Source of the DNA: Kribbella aluminosa
GTDB lineage: Bacteria; Actinomycetota; Actinomycetes; Propionibacteriales; Kribbellaceae
Length of the DNA stretch: 64,000 bases
Assembly: GCF_017876295.1 (NCBI RefSeq)
Contig: NZ_JAGINT010000001.1
Coordinates: forward strand, 3,844,001-3,908,000
Direction of reading: 5' to 3'
Position numbers and translations under genes: made by a program. Shown here one piece after another: positions 9,169 to 17,750 of the stretch (positions are counted from its first letter, which is position 1; every line of letters begins with the position of its first letter). The notes beneath the pieces are model-generated. The model was not told the origin of the DNA. It saw only the letters and a list, made by a program, of their open reading frames with translations, and did no database searches.

Positions 9169-10019
9169 ACCGCTCGATGACTTCTGATGCCTCCGGCCGG
9201 CTGCCGGAAGCCTTCCTGACCCCGGGTGGCTCGTCGTTCATGGACTTCCTGGCCGGGCACGCGCCCGACCTGTTGCCCGGACGGCGGTCGCTCGGGCAGG
9301 GCGACCTGTCCAGCGAAGTCCCGCACGGTACGACGATCGTCGCCGCCACCTTCCCGGGTGGTGTCGTGATGGCCGGCGACCGGCGGGCCACGATGGGCAA
9401 CATCATCGCCCAGCGTGACATCGAGAAGGTGTTCCCGGCCGACGAGTACTCGGTGGTCGCCTTCGCCGGCTCGGCCGGTTTCGGGATCGAGATGGTCCGG
9501 TTGTTCCAGGTCGAGCTGGAGCACTACGAGAAGCTCGAGGGCGCCACGCTGAGCCTGGACGGCAAGGCGAACCGGCTGAGCGCGCTGATCCGCGGCAACC
9601 TGCCGATGGCGATGCAGGGCCTCACCGTGGTGCCGCTGTTCGCCGGGTACGACGTGGACCTCGAGGGCGGCCGGATCTTCTCCTACGACCCGACCGGCGG
9701 GCGGTACGAGGAGACCCACTTCTACAGCGTCGGCTCGGGCTCGCTGTTCGCCCGCGGCGCGCTGAAGAAGCTGTACCGCGCGGACCTGTCCGAGACCGAC
9801 TGCGTGACGGTGACGATCCAGTCCCTGATCGACGCGGCCGACGACGACTCGGCGACCGGCGGACCGGACATGCTACGGCGGATCTTCCCGGTGGTCGGTG
9901 TGGTCACCGCGGCCGGTTACCGGCGGCTGCCCGAGGACGAGGTGGCGGCGCTCGTCGACGCCGTCTGGCACCAGCGGCACGAGCGCCCCGACGGCCCGGC
10001 CACGGCGTCCCTCACCTGA
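9165..10019 (+). CDS. prcB: 20S proteasome beta subunit PrcB (precursor)
   Basis: 284 aa counting from GTG 9165, which overlaps the pup stop (GTGA); an ATG at 9177 is the alternative. A propeptide of about 55 residues ends in EVPHG, after which autocleavage exposes the catalytic Thr of TTIVAATF. Other active-site elements follow: [10 protein letters not shown] and IEKVF with the conserved Lys. Seven beta subunits form each inner catalytic ring, degrading proteins delivered by Arc. It is part of the dop-pup-prcB-prcA run. Confidence 0.97.
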   Translation: MNRSMTSDASGRLPEAFLTPGGSSFMDFLAGHAPDLLPGRRSLGQGDLSSEVPHGTTIVAATFPGGVVMAGDRRATMGNIIAQRDIEKVFPADEYSVVAFAGSAGFGIEMVRLFQVELEHYEKLEGATLSLDGKANRLSALIRGNLPMAMQGLTVVPLFAGYDVDLEGGRIFSYDPTGGRYEETHFYSVGSGSLFARGALKKLYRADLSETDCVTVTIQSLIDAADDDSATGGPDMLRRIFPVVGVVTAAGYRRLPEDEVAALVDAVWHQRHERPDGPATASLT

Positions 10020-10056
10020 CACCTGCCCTTCGACTGATTAGAGGACGACACCTTCG

Positions 10057-11028
10057 ATGAGCGTTCCGTTCTACGTCTCGCCCGAGCAGCTGATGCGGGA
10101 CCGGGCCGATTTCGCCCGGAAGGGCATCGCCAAGGGCCGCAGCGCGATCGCGCTGCAATATGCCGACGGCATCCTGTTCGTCGCGGAGAACCGCTCGCCC
10201 GCGCTGCACAAGGTGGCCGAGATCTACGACCGGATGGCCTTCGCCGCCGTCGGCCGGTACAACGAGTTCGAGAACCTGCGGATTGCCGGCGTCCGGCTGG
10301 CCGACATGCGCGGGTACTCGTACGACCGGCGTGATGTCACCGGGCGCGCGCTCGCGAACGCGTACGCGCAGACCCTCGGTGCGATCTTCTCCTCCGGCGG
10401 TGAGAAGCCGCTCGAGGTGGAGATCCTGGTCGCCGAGGTCGGCGCGAATGTGAGCGACGACCAGATCTACCGGCTCACGTACGACGGCTCGATCGCCGAC
10501 GTCCAGGGGTACGCCGTGATGGGCGGCCCGGCCGACACGGTCGCGGAGTACATCGGCGAGCATTTCCAGGAGGGCATCTCGCTGGCCGGTGCGCTCCGGC
10601 TCGCGGTCGACGCCCTCGGCCACGACGGCACCGAGGTCCGGCAGCTGACCCCGGACCAGCTCGAGGTCGCGGTCCTGGACCGGACCCGGTCACAGGTGCG
10701 CAAGTTCAAGCGAATCTCCGAGCAGACGCTCGAACGCATTCTGTCGGAGTCCCACCCGGCAACCGACGACGAGGGCTCCGACGGCGGAGGCTCCGACGAC
10801 GAGGGCTCCGACGGCGGAGGCTCCGACGACGAGGGCTCCGACGGCGGAGGCTCCGACGACGCGGGCTCTGGCGGCGGGAGCGGCGCGGACGGCGCGGCCA
10901 CGGCCGGGGAGTCTTCGGCGAAGACCGAGGACGCCGGGTCCACCGAGACTCCGGTTGCTCCGCCTTCCGACGATGGCGACGTACCGGTCGCCCCGCCAGA
11001 AGACCCCGACGGCAACCGTCCGCTGTGA
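10057..11028 (+). CDS. prcA: 20S proteasome alpha subunit PrcA with repetitive acidic tail
   Basis: 323 aa, longer than the usual 240-270 aa. The N-terminus [20 protein letters not shown] forms the gate, and the body (to about residue 230) is a typical alpha fold forming the outer rings and the docking pockets for the Arc GQYL tail. From about residue 232 the tail is disordered: three exact 10-residue repeats [10 protein letters not shown], encoded by perfect 30-bp DNA repeats, then Gly/Ser/Ala- and Pro-rich sequence. The tail's role is unknown. The stop overlaps the GTG start of the Nudix gene. Confidence 0.96.
   Translation: MSVPFYVSPEQLMRDRADFARKGIAKGRSAIALQYADGILFVAENRSPALHKVAEIYDRMAFAAVGRYNEFENLRIAGVRLADMRGYSYDRRDVTGRALANAYAQTLGAIFSSGGEKPLEVEILVAEVGANVSDDQIYRLTYDGSIADVQGYAVMGGPADTVAEYIGEHFQEGISLAGALRLAVDALGHDGTEVRQLTPDQLEVAVLDRTRSQVRKFKRISEQTLERILSESHPATDDEGSDGGGSDDEGSDGGGSDDEGSDGGGSDDAGSGGGSGADGAATAGESSAKTEDAGSTETPVAPPSDDGDVPVAPPEDPDGNRPL
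10765..10869 (+). repeat. 30-bp tandem repeat in the prcA coding sequence
   Basis: Three identical 30-bp units at 10765-10794, 10795-10824 and 10825-10854, followed by a diverged half unit. Each encodes [10 protein letters not shown]. Perfect identity at DNA level points to recent expansion by slippage or recombination. The length is a multiple of three, so copy changes keep the frame. Confidence 0.95.
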
Positions 11029-11750
11029 CGGACCGGATCGAGGACTCAGCTGCCACCGAAAACGTGGCGGCTGAGTCGTCTGTGGGGTCGTCCGCGGGGT
11101 CGTCCGCATCGAGCGCGGCGCAGGCTGGGGGCGCGGCGTCCAGCCGCGCGTCGGGGGTGGCGTCGATCGACCCGGCGTCCGGTCGCGCGTCGGCGGCGGT
11201 GCCGGCGGATCCGGCGCCGTGGGAGTTGTTGGGGGAGGAGCTGGGGTTCGAGCGGTTCCTGTCCGTCCGGCTGCGGCGGTACCGGATGCCCGACGGGCGC
11301 GAGGTCGAGTGGGACGTGTTCGGCCGCGAGGCCGGGATCAACGCCGGCGTGACGGTGCTGCCGTTGACGCCGGAGGGGCGGATCGTGACGATCCGGATGT
11401 TCCGGGCCGGACCGGACAGCGTGGTCACGAACCTTCCCGGCGGTCTCGTCGAGCCTGGCGAGGACGTCGCCGTGGCGGGCGCGCGGGAGCTCGAGGAAGA
11501 GACCGGCTACACCTGCGAGACACTCGACGTGGTCGGCTGGCAGTGGTCCGGCGCGTCCTCGACGTTCCGCAAGTACGTCGCAATTGCCCGCGGCTGCCGC
11601 CCCGACGGCAAGCAGCAGCTGGACGAGGCCGAGGACTGCGTACCGGTCGAGCTGACCGTCGACGCCTTCCGCGCGGAGCTCCGCAACCCCGGCGCGATGA
11701 CCGGCATCGACGCCGCCTACCTGGCCCTGGACCACGCCGGCCTCCTCTGA
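11025..11750 (+). CDS. Nudix hydrolase, ADP-ribose pyrophosphatase-like
   Basis: 241 aa. The first 65 residues are a low-complexity Ala/Ser-rich stretch with no fold apparent. The Nudix domain follows, with the box [18 protein letters not shown] followed by EEETGY. The sequence around [21 protein letters not shown] resembles the ADP-ribose pyrophosphatase group. GTG 11025 overlaps the prcA stop (GTGA), so it is co-translated with the proteasome genes. The true start could be internal because the N-terminus is poorly constrained. A link to proteasome function is only positional. Confidence 0.85.
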   Translation: MTDRIEDSAATENVAAESSVGSSAGSSASSAAQAGGAASSRASGVASIDPASGRASAAVPADPAPWELLGEELGFERFLSVRLRRYRMPDGREVEWDVFGREAGINAGVTVLPLTPEGRIVTIRMFRAGPDSVVTNLPGGLVEPGEDVAVAGARELEEETGYTCETLDVVGWQWSGASSTFRKYVAIARGCRPDGKQQLDEAEDCVPVELTVDAFRAELRNPGAMTGIDAAYLALDHAGLL

Positions 11751-11760
11751 CGATCGGGTT

Positions 11761-11900
11761 GCCCCCTCACGTGGAGGGTTGCCCCCTCACGTGGAGGGTT
11801 GCCCCCTCACGTGGAGGGTTGCCCCCTCACGTGGAGGGTTGCCCCCTCACGTGGAGGGTTGCCCCCTCACGTGGAGGGTTGCCCATTCACGTGGAGGGTT
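11761..11900 (+). repeat. 20-bp tandem repeat array (7 copies)
   Basis: Six exact copies of GCCCCCTCACGTGGAGGGTT (11761-11880) and a seventh with two changes (11881-11900) begin 11 bp after the Nudix stop. Each unit can form the small hairpin CCCTC-ACGTG-GAGGG and contains CACGTG. A diverged copy in inverse orientation lies at about 11921-11943. The array is intergenic and precedes the folD regulatory region. There are no spacers, so it is not a CRISPR. Confidence 0.95.
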
Positions 11901-11931
11901 GCCCAGTGAAAATCTGAATGGGCAACCCTCC
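11893..11931 (+). terminator. 13-bp perfect inverted repeat closing the array, possible terminator
   Basis: 11893-11905 (ending GGGTTGCCCA) pairs perfectly with 11919-11931 across a 13-nt A-rich loop. It joins the last direct copy of the 20-bp unit with the inverted copy. It may end transcription of the proteasome locus, but there is no U-tract, so that is inferred. Confidence 0.55.
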
Positions 11932-12310
11932 AGCTGAGTGGGTATGTGCGCGGGGCGCGCGGCGGCGGGCTGGCGAACCCTCGCCGTTCGACGAGCGGGC
12001 CGCCCTCGGCAGCAACTCGGCGGACGTGCGGTCCCTGCCTGCGCCGAGGTCCTCCGCCGCGCGCAGGGCTGCGGTTGACGGAAGGGCTTGCCGGGACGGG
12101 ATCACGAAGCCTCCACTGGCCCGCCGGATACGGTCCAGCAACGCGCCGTGCCCATGGGTGGAGACAGGAAACCGTGCGAGGAGACCTGCAATGCCAGGTC
12201 CGCAGGCACCGTTCCTTGTGTCCGGTCCCGACCGCCGACCCCCGACCGCAGACCCCCGACCCCCGATCGCCGACCCCCGACCGGCTGTGGCGGAGGCCCT
12301 CGGAGTCGGG
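11932..12310. other. Non-coding or decayed stretch with GC-rich repeats
   Basis: I find no convincing gene here. Open frames exist on both strands, but they show no start with an SD and no family resemblance. Within it, 12225-12289 is a run of degenerate direct repeats of CCGACCCC. The minus strand has a stretch with somewhat protein-like composition (about 11980-12190) that could be an eroded gene. Confidence 0.4.
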
Positions 12311-12339
12311 CTGTCGCGGGACCTCTGACGGGATATCCT
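12311..12339 (+). promoter_or_regulatory. Candidate promoter driving the riboswitch-folD transcript
   Basis: CTGTCG (12311-12316), a 17-nt spacer and TATCCT (12334-12339). Initiation would fall near 12346, right at the 5' edge of the riboswitch. The placement is supportive; the boxes are only partial matches to consensus. Confidence 0.45.
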
Positions 12340-12342
12340 GGA

Positions 12343-12424
12343 GCCGGACCGCGACTGGCGTTGAGGTGGACGAACCACCGGGGAACGGTCTGCCATCCGG
12401 CTTCGCCGCGCGCCTGGGCACCTT
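12343..12424 (+). ncRNA. ZTP (pfl) riboswitch upstream of folD
   Basis: The hallmark 5' core CGCGACTGGCG is at 12350-12360. It is followed by a hairpin GGTGG/CCACC (12365-12379), then GGGGAACGGTC, whose CGGTC pairs with GACCG (12347-12351) to form P1. The 3' core GCGCGCCTGGGCA (12408-12420) matches the conserved CCGCCTGGGCA-type element that joins the pseudoknot. ZTP/ZMP signals low 10-formyl-THF and turns on one-carbon genes, and folD directly downstream fits. GCGCGC of the 3' core can alternatively pair with GCGCGC just before the ATG (12440-12445), suggesting control of translation initiation (inference). Confidence 0.9.
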
Positions 12425-12445
12425 CGAACTCTGAGGAGTGCGCGC

Positions 12446-13306
12446 ATGAGTGCTGAGCTGATGATCGGTACCGACCTCGCCGCCGGCATGGTGGCCACGG
12501 CGGCGGAGCGGGCGAGTGCCCTGCAGGAGAAGTACGGCGTGCAGCCGTGTCTGGCGACCGTGCTGGTGGGTGACGACCCGGCGTCGGCGACGTACGTGCG
12601 GATGAAGCAGAACCGGTCGAAGAAGGCCGGCATCGCGTCCCGGAGCGTCGTCCTGCCGGCCTCGACGACCACGGAAGAGCTGGTCGCGGAGATCACGAAG
12701 CTGTCCGAGGACCCGTCGGTACACGGGATCCTGCTGCAGCACCCGGTGCCGGCGCAGATCGACGAGCGGGCCGCGTTCGAGGCGATCGACCCGGCCAAGG
12801 ACGTGGACGGCGTCACGATGCGGTCGTTCGCGGCGACGGCGTTCGACAGCCCCGGATTCCGCTCGGCCACGCCCGGTGGGATCCTGCGGTTGCTGGCGGC
12901 GTACGACGTACCGCTGGAGGGTGCGCATGCGGTGGTGATCGGCCGCAGCCCGATCCTCGGGAAGCCGGCCGGCATGTTGCTGCTGGCATCGAACGCGACC
13001 GTCACCTACGCGCACTCCCGGACCCGGGATCTCAAGGATCTGGTGCGGACCGCCGACGTGGTGATCGCCGCGGTCGGCAAGCCGAACTTCGTTCGCGGCG
13101 ACTGGCTGAAGCCGGGCGCGGTGGTCGTCGACGCCGGGTACAACGAGGGCAACGTCGGCGACGTGCACTTCGCCGAGGCGGTCGAGGTCGCACGGCTGAT
13201 CACGCCGGTCCCGGGCGGTGTCGGCCCGATGACGCTCGCGCTGCTGCTGGAGCAGACTGTCGACGCCGCTGAGACGGCTGTCCACTCTCTGACTGCTCTG
13301 AACTAG
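12446..13306 (+). CDS. folD: Methylenetetrahydrofolate dehydrogenase/cyclohydrolase FolD
   Basis: 286 aa bifunctional enzyme interconverting 5,10-methylene-, methenyl- and 10-formyl-THF with NADP. Visible are the substrate-site helix TYVRMKQNRSKKAGI with the catalytic Lys, LQHPVPAQI, the nucleotide-binding segment VVIGRSPILGKPAG, and the family signature TPVPGGVGPMT. The SD GAGGAG lies 9 nt before the ATG. It is preceded by a ZTP riboswitch, so expression should rise when formyl-folate is scarce. aroH follows after 30 bp. Confidence 0.97.
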   Translation: MSAELMIGTDLAAGMVATAAERASALQEKYGVQPCLATVLVGDDPASATYVRMKQNRSKKAGIASRSVVLPASTTTEELVAEITKLSEDPSVHGILLQHPVPAQIDERAAFEAIDPAKDVDGVTMRSFAATAFDSPGFRSATPGGILRLLAAYDVPLEGAHAVVIGRSPILGKPAGMLLLASNATVTYAHSRTRDLKDLVRTADVVIAAVGKPNFVRGDWLKPGAVVVDAGYNEGNVGDVHFAEAVEVARLITPVPGGVGPMTLALLLEQTVDAAETAVHSLTALN

Positions 13307-13336
13307 GGTTGGGGGAGACGAACTAGGAGGAGAGAC

Positions 13337-13705
13337 GTGGCGGTACGCGCGATCCGGGGCGCCACCCAGCTGGACGTGGACGAGCGCGAGCACCTGCTCG
13401 AGCGGTCCGCGGAGCTGGTGAAGGCGGTCCTGGAGGCGAACGATCTGGAGAACGAGGATCTGATCAGCATCCTGTTCACCGTCACGTCGGACCTCCGATC
13501 GGAGTTTCCGGCGGTCGCCGGCCGGCAGATCGGGCTGACCGACGTACCGCTGATGTGCATGCAGGAGATCCCGGTGCCGCACGCACTGCCGCGCGTCGTC
13601 CGGCTGATGCTGCACACCGAGACGCCGCGCTCGCGGGACAAGATCCAGCACGTGTACCTGCACGGCGCGGTAGCTCTCCGCCCGGACCTGACCGGCGCCC
13701 AGTGA
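13337..13705 (+). CDS. aroH: Chorismate mutase, AroH class
   Basis: 122 aa, the usual size of the trimeric AroH fold (not the helical AroQ type). It converts chorismate to prephenate for Phe/Tyr synthesis. VRAIRGATQ carries the active-site Arg near residue 7, and MCMQEIPVPHALPRVVR carries the conserved Glu and Arg. Start is GTG 13337 after a strong GGAGGAG. It overlaps the start of tyrA by 4 bp, placing two consecutive tyrosine-pathway enzymes in one transcript. Confidence 0.96.
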   Translation: MAVRAIRGATQLDVDEREHLLERSAELVKAVLEANDLENEDLISILFTVTSDLRSEFPAVAGRQIGLTDVPLMCMQEIPVPHALPRVVRLMLHTETPRSRDKIQHVYLHGAVALRPDLTGAQ

Positions 13706-14766
13706 GTGGACTGACAGGCCCGGTCCGGATCGTGGGGACCGGGTTGATCGGGACGTCGATCGGGCTGGCGCTGGCCCGGCTGGGCGTGGTCGTGGAGCTC
13801 GTCGACGGGAACCCGGACAACGCGCTGATGGCCGAGCGGATCGGGGCCGGTTCGCGGCTGGTGCAGATCGAGCCGCAGCTCGTCGTGGTCGCCGTACCGC
13901 CGGACCACGTCGGAGCCGTCGTCGCCGAGCAGCTTGCGCAAACCAGCGCTGTGGTGACGGACGCGGCGAGCGTGAAGAGCAAGCCGCTCGCGGACGCGCG
14001 CAGCCTGGTGCAGGACGTCAGCCGGTACGTCGGAAGCCACCCGATGGCCGGCTCCGAACGCAACGGCCCGCTGGCCGCGCGCGCCGACCTGTTCGACGGT
14101 GCGACCTGGGCGATCACCCCGCACGACACCAGCGATCCGGAGGCCGTCGATCTGGTACGGCGGCTCGCCGAGGCCTGTGGTGCCCGGACGGTCGAGATGT
14201 CCGTCGCGGACCACGACCTCGGTGTCGCGCGCGTCTCGCACCTGCCGCACCTGATGTCCGCGCTCGCGGCCGGGACGCTGGCCGACGCCCCGTCCTCGCA
14301 CCTCGAACTGTCCGGCCAGGGCGTCCGCGACGTCACCCGGATCGCGGCCGGCGACCCGAGACTGTGGACCCAGATCGTGTCCGCGAACTCGACCGCTCTG
14401 ACCGGCCTGCTGGAGCAGATCCGCGGCGAGCTCGACCGGCTGCTCGTTGCCCTTGGCAAGGAAGAGGCCGGTGAGGAGCTGACCGCGATCCTCGGCCAGG
14501 GGGTGTCCGGCGCGATCCGGGTGCCGGGCAAGCACGGCGCCCCGCACATCGACCTGGTGACGGTCCTGGTCACGATCCCGGACCGCCCCGGCCAGCTGGC
14601 GAAGCTGTTCGCCGACGCCGCCGAGTCCGGCGCCAACGTCGAGGACCTCCGCATCGACCACAGCCCCGGCCGCCCGGTCGGTGAAGTCGAACTCTCGGTC
14701 AAACCCGGCACCGTGGACCAGCTGGTCGACGTACTGACTGACCGCGGGTGGGTAGTCCACACCTGA
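13702..14766 (+). CDS. tyrA: Prephenate dehydrogenase TyrA with ACT domain
   Basis: 354 aa. The N-terminal Rossmann motif is RIVGTGLIGTSIGLAL. The catalytic region has YVGSHPMAGSERNG and VSHLPHLMSALAAG. A C-terminal ACT domain begins near IDLVTVLVTIPDRPGQLAKL and probably mediates tyrosine feedback. It oxidatively decarboxylates prephenate to 4-hydroxyphenylpyruvate. Start GTG 13702 overlaps the aroH stop (GTGA); a longer open frame upstream is out-of-frame aroH sequence. cmk follows 30 bp later from its own promoter. Confidence 0.95.
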   Translation: MSGLTGPVRIVGTGLIGTSIGLALARLGVVVELVDGNPDNALMAERIGAGSRLVQIEPQLVVVAVPPDHVGAVVAEQLAQTSAVVTDAASVKSKPLADARSLVQDVSRYVGSHPMAGSERNGPLAARADLFDGATWAITPHDTSDPEAVDLVRRLAEACGARTVEMSVADHDLGVARVSHLPHLMSALAAGTLADAPSSHLELSGQGVRDVTRIAAGDPRLWTQIVSANSTALTGLLEQIRGELDRLLVALGKEEAGEELTAILGQGVSGAIRVPGKHGAPHIDLVTVLVTIPDRPGQLAKLFADAAESGANVEDLRIDHSPGRPVGEVELSVKPGTVDQLVDVLTDRGWVVHT

Positions 14767-14790
14767 ACTGTCCCCGTGCGACGGTAATCT
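14763..14790 (+). promoter_or_regulatory. Promoter for cmk inside the tyrA end
   Basis: CTGAAC (14763-14768), a 16-nt spacer, TAATCT (14785-14790), then 6 nt to ATG 14797. This predicts a leaderless cmk message starting independently of tyrA. Confidence 0.5.
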
Positions 14791-14796
14791 TCGGGC

Positions 14797-15471
14797 ATGA
14801 TCATCGCTGTGGACGGGCCGAGCGGCTCCGGTAAGTCGAGTACCGCCCGCGGAGTGGCCACCCGGCTCGGACTGCGGTACCTGGACACCGGTGCGACGTA
14901 CCGCGCGGTGACCTGGTCGGCGGTCGAGCGCGGGCTGGACCTGGACGACACGGCGGCGGTCGCGCAGCGTGCGCGGGACCTGGAGCTGGAGGTCAGCACC
15001 GACCCGGGCCGGCAGTTCGTGGTCGCCGACGGGACAGACATCACGGCCGCGATCCGGGAGCCCGGGATCAGCGAGGTGGTGTCGAAGATCGCGACCAACC
15101 TGGACGTCCGCCACGAGCTGATCCGGCGCCAGCGGGCGATCATCGACGACGCCCAGGAGACCGGCGGGATCGTCGTCGAGGGCCGCGACATCGCCACCGT
15201 GGTCGCGACCGACGCCGAGCTGAAGGTGCTGCTGACCGCCGACCAGGACGCCCGGATGGCACGCCGCGGCGCCGAGGTCAGCTCGTTGACCGCGGACCAG
15301 TTGCGGGACCAGATCGTCCGCCGGGACGCCGACGACTCGACCGTGTCGGAGTTCCAGGTCGCCTCCGACGGCGCGGTCACCATCGACTCCACCGACCTGA
15401 CCCTTGAGGAGGTCATCGACGTGATCAGCCGACTCGCAAAAGAGACCTCCGCTCAAGGTCGGGAGCTATGA
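14797..15471 (+). CDS. cmk: Cytidylate kinase Cmk
   Basis: 224 aa P-loop kinase that phosphorylates CMP and dCMP. Visible are the Walker A GPSGSGKSS (residues 7-15), the CMP-binding segment LRYLDTGATYRAVTW, EGRDIATVV, and the lid with RRGAEVSS. Size is normal. The upstream TAATCT box 6 nt before the ATG suggests leaderless expression. Its stop overlaps the plsC start (ATGA), and cmk-plsC-der is a recurrent arrangement. Confidence 0.97.
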   Translation: MIIAVDGPSGSGKSSTARGVATRLGLRYLDTGATYRAVTWSAVERGLDLDDTAAVAQRARDLELEVSTDPGRQFVVADGTDITAAIREPGISEVVSKIATNLDVRHELIRRQRAIIDDAQETGGIVVEGRDIATVVATDAELKVLLTADQDARMARRGAEVSSLTADQLRDQIVRRDADDSTVSEFQVASDGAVTIDSTDLTLEEVIDVISRLAKETSAQGREL

Positions 15472-16196
15472 CGGCGGAGGTCACCGGGCACAAGGACCTG
15501 CCCCGTACCGACGATCTGCCGGCGCTGCCGTACCGCTTGGCGCTGCCGATGCGGACGCTGGCCAAGCCGTACTTCTTCCGCAAGTACCACCTGACCATCC
15601 ACCACCAGGACCGGTTCCCGCTGACCGGTCCGCTGCTGATGACGCCTAACCACCTGAGCCTGCTGGACGCGCCGCTGCTCGGGGCGGTCGCTCCGAGGAT
15701 GCTGCACCAGCTCGGGAAGATCGAGGTGTTCGGCGGTTTCCAGGGCGCGTTCCTGCGCCGGGTCGGGCAGATCCCGGTCGACCGGTCGGCGTACGACATG
15801 CTCGCCGTCCGCCGGTCGATCCAGGTCCTGCGGGACGGCCGGGTGCTGAACGTCTACCCGGAGGGCACCCGCGGGCCGGGCGACTTCGGCCGGATCCGGC
15901 TCGGGGTGGCGTACCTGGCGATGGTCACCGGCGCGCCGATCCTGCCGGTGGCGCTGATGGGTACGCGGTTGCCGGACGGCGGCGTGGAGCGTCATCCGCC
16001 GACCGGAAGCCGGATCGACGTGGTGTACGGCGAGCCCTTCTCGGTCGAGCGCGTACCCTTTCCCAGGAGACATTCCGACGTACAGGCGGTCGCCGACCAG
16101 ATCGGTGACGTGCTGCGCGCCCACGTGAAGGCGGCCGTCGAAGAAACCGGCCACCCGCTTCCGGGCTGGCGAGACCAGAGGGACCCCCATGACTGA
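15468..16196 (+). CDS. plsC: 1-acyl-sn-glycerol-3-phosphate acyltransferase (PlsC family)
   Basis: 242 aa membrane-associated acyltransferase of phospholipid synthesis. Motif I is NHLSLLD (NH-x4-D), motif III is [11 protein letters not shown], and [11 protein letters not shown] forms motif IV. It probably makes phosphatidic acid from lysophosphatidic acid; some homologues acylate other alcohols, so the exact acceptor is inferred. It overlaps cmk by 4 bp upstream and the start of der by 8 bp downstream. Confidence 0.92.
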   Translation: MTAEVTGHKDLPRTDDLPALPYRLALPMRTLAKPYFFRKYHLTIHHQDRFPLTGPLLMTPNHLSLLDAPLLGAVAPRMLHQLGKIEVFGGFQGAFLRRVGQIPVDRSAYDMLAVRRSIQVLRDGRVLNVYPEGTRGPGDFGRIRLGVAYLAMVTGAPILPVALMGTRLPDGGVERHPPTGSRIDVVYGEPFSVERVPFPRRHSDVQAVADQIGDVLRAHVKAAVEETGHPLPGWRDQRDPHD

Positions 16197-17556
16197 CCTG
16201 CCCACCGAACTACCGACGCACGACCGTGACGACACGGGACCGGTCCCCGTGCTCGCGATCGTCGGCCGGCCGAACGTGGGCAAGTCCACGCTGGTCAACC
16301 GCATCATCGGCCGCCGCGAGGCGGTCGTGGAGGACACCCCGGGCGTCACCCGGGACCGGGTGTCGTACGACGCCAACTGGGCCGGCCGCGAGTTCACGGT
16401 CGTCGACACCGGCGGCTGGGACCCGGACGCGGTCGGGATGGCCGCGCTGGTCGCGGCGCAGGCGGAGGTCGCGATCAACGCGGCCGACGCGGTGCTGTTC
16501 GTGGTCGACGCGGTGGTCGGCATCACGGACGCCGACGAGGCCGTCGTCCGGGTGCTGCGCAAGTCCGGGAAGCCCGTCGTACTGGCCGCCAACAAGGTCG
16601 ACGACCAGCGGATCGAGTCCGAGGCGATGAACCTCTGGGCGCTCGGCATCGGCGAACCGTTCCCGATCTCGGCCATGCACGGCCGCGGGACCGGTGACAT
16701 GCTGGACGCGATCCTGGCCGCCCTGCCCGACGCGCCGGCGGAGCGCGACGAGGCGCCCGGCGGTCCGCGCCGGGTGGCGATCGTCGGCAAGCCGAACGTC
16801 GGCAAGTCCTCGCTGCTGAACAAGGTCGCCAAGGAGGACCGGGTCGTCGTCAGCGACGTCGCCGGTACGACGGTGGACCCGGTCGACGAGCTGATCACGC
16901 TGAGCGGCACGGAGTACCGGTTCATCGACACGGCCGGCATCCGGCGCAAGGTGAAGAACGTCCAAGGTCACGAGTACTACGCGTCGCTGCGGACCAACGC
17001 GGCGATCGATCGGGCCGAGGTCGTGGTGGTGGTGATCGACTCGTCGGAGTCGATCACCGAGCAGGACCTGCGGATCATGAACGCGGTCGAGGAGGCCGGC
17101 AAGGCGCTGGTGATCGCGTACAACAAGTGGGACCTGATGGACGACGAGCGGCGCTACTACCTGGAGCGCGAGATCGACCGCGACCTGGTGCAGTTCCGCT
17201 GGGCGCCGCGGGTGAACGTCAGTGCCCTCACCGGCTGGCACATGGACAAGCTCGTCCCGGCCATCGAAGCCGCCCTCGAAGGCTGGCAGACCCGCGTCCC
17301 CACCGGCCAGCTGAACGCGTTCCTCGGCCGCCTGGTGGCCGCCCACCCGCACCCGGTGCGCTCCGGCAAGCAGCCGAAGATCCTGTTCGGCACCCAGGCC
17401 ACCACGATGCCCCCGACCTTCGCGATCTTCACCTCCGGCCAGATCGAGGCGTCCTACCAACGCTTCATCGAACGCCGCCTCCGCGAGGACTTCGGCTTCG
17501 TCGGCAGCCCCATCCACGTCCAAATCCGAGCCCGCCAAAAGAACAAGAAACGCTGA
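16189..17556 (+). CDS. der: Ribosome-assembly GTPase Der (EngA)
   Basis: 455 aa with two tandem Era-like GTPase domains and a C-terminal KH-like domain. The first P-loop is GRPNVGKST with DTGGW and NKVD. The second is GKPNVGKSS with DTAGIRRK and NKWD. The KH-like end reads [15 protein letters not shown] and finishes with basic residues RARQKNKKR. It is required for maturation of the 50S subunit. It closes the folD-der gene run; tRNA-Pro lies 71 bp downstream. Confidence 0.97.
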   Translation: MTDLPTELPTHDRDDTGPVPVLAIVGRPNVGKSTLVNRIIGRREAVVEDTPGVTRDRVSYDANWAGREFTVVDTGGWDPDAVGMAALVAAQAEVAINAADAVLFVVDAVVGITDADEAVVRVLRKSGKPVVLAANKVDDQRIESEAMNLWALGIGEPFPISAMHGRGTGDMLDAILAALPDAPAERDEAPGGPRRVAIVGKPNVGKSSLLNKVAKEDRVVVSDVAGTTVDPVDELITLSGTEYRFIDTAGIRRKVKNVQGHEYYASLRTNAAIDRAEVVVVVIDSSESITEQDLRIMNAVEEAGKALVIAYNKWDLMDDERRYYLEREIDRDLVQFRWAPRVNVSALTGWHMDKLVPAIEAALEGWQTRVPTGQLNAFLGRLVAAHPHPVRSGKQPKILFGTQATTMPPTFAIFTSGQIEASYQRFIERRLREDFGFVGSPIHVQIRARQKNKKR

Positions 17557-17627
17557 CCCAACCCAGTAAGAACCACCCCACCGAATGCTGTAGGGTTTAC
17601 CCCGGTCGGCTGTTCGGGCGGACCATT

Positions 17628-17701
17628 CGGGCTGTGGCGTAGCTTGGTAACGCGTCTGGCTGGGGGCCAGAAGACCGCAGGTTCAAATCCTGTCAGCCCG
17701 A
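17628..17701 (+). tRNA. tRNA-Pro (anticodon GGG)
   Basis: A 74-nt cloverleaf: acceptor arm CGGGCTG (17628-17634) pairs with CAGCCCG (17694-17700), with discriminator A at 17701. The anticodon stem TCTGG/CCAGA encloses loop CTGGGGG with GGG at positions 34-36, reading CCC proline codons. The T-arm has GGTTCAAATCC. CCA is not encoded. It is followed at once by a strong terminator. Confidence 0.96.
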
Positions 17702-17707
17702 CTTGAT

Positions 17708-17736
17708 GAGGGGCACCGAAATTGTCGGTGCCCCTC
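17708..17736 (+). terminator. Terminator of the tRNA transcript
   Basis: A perfect 12-bp stem (17708-17719 with 17725-17736), loop AATTG, then TTTA. It lies 6 nt after the tRNA 3' end. It is the clearest intrinsic terminator in the window. Confidence 0.92.
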
Positions 17737-17750
17737 TTTAGGTTTCCCCC

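Noticed and set aside
11761..11900. CRISPR array
   Set aside because: Units are directly adjacent with no unique spacers, and no cas genes are present.
11918..12328. A 136-codon ORF between the repeat array and folD
   Set aside because: It starts inside the inverted repeat and its end is translated CCGACCCC repeats and promoter sequence. No SD and no family likeness.
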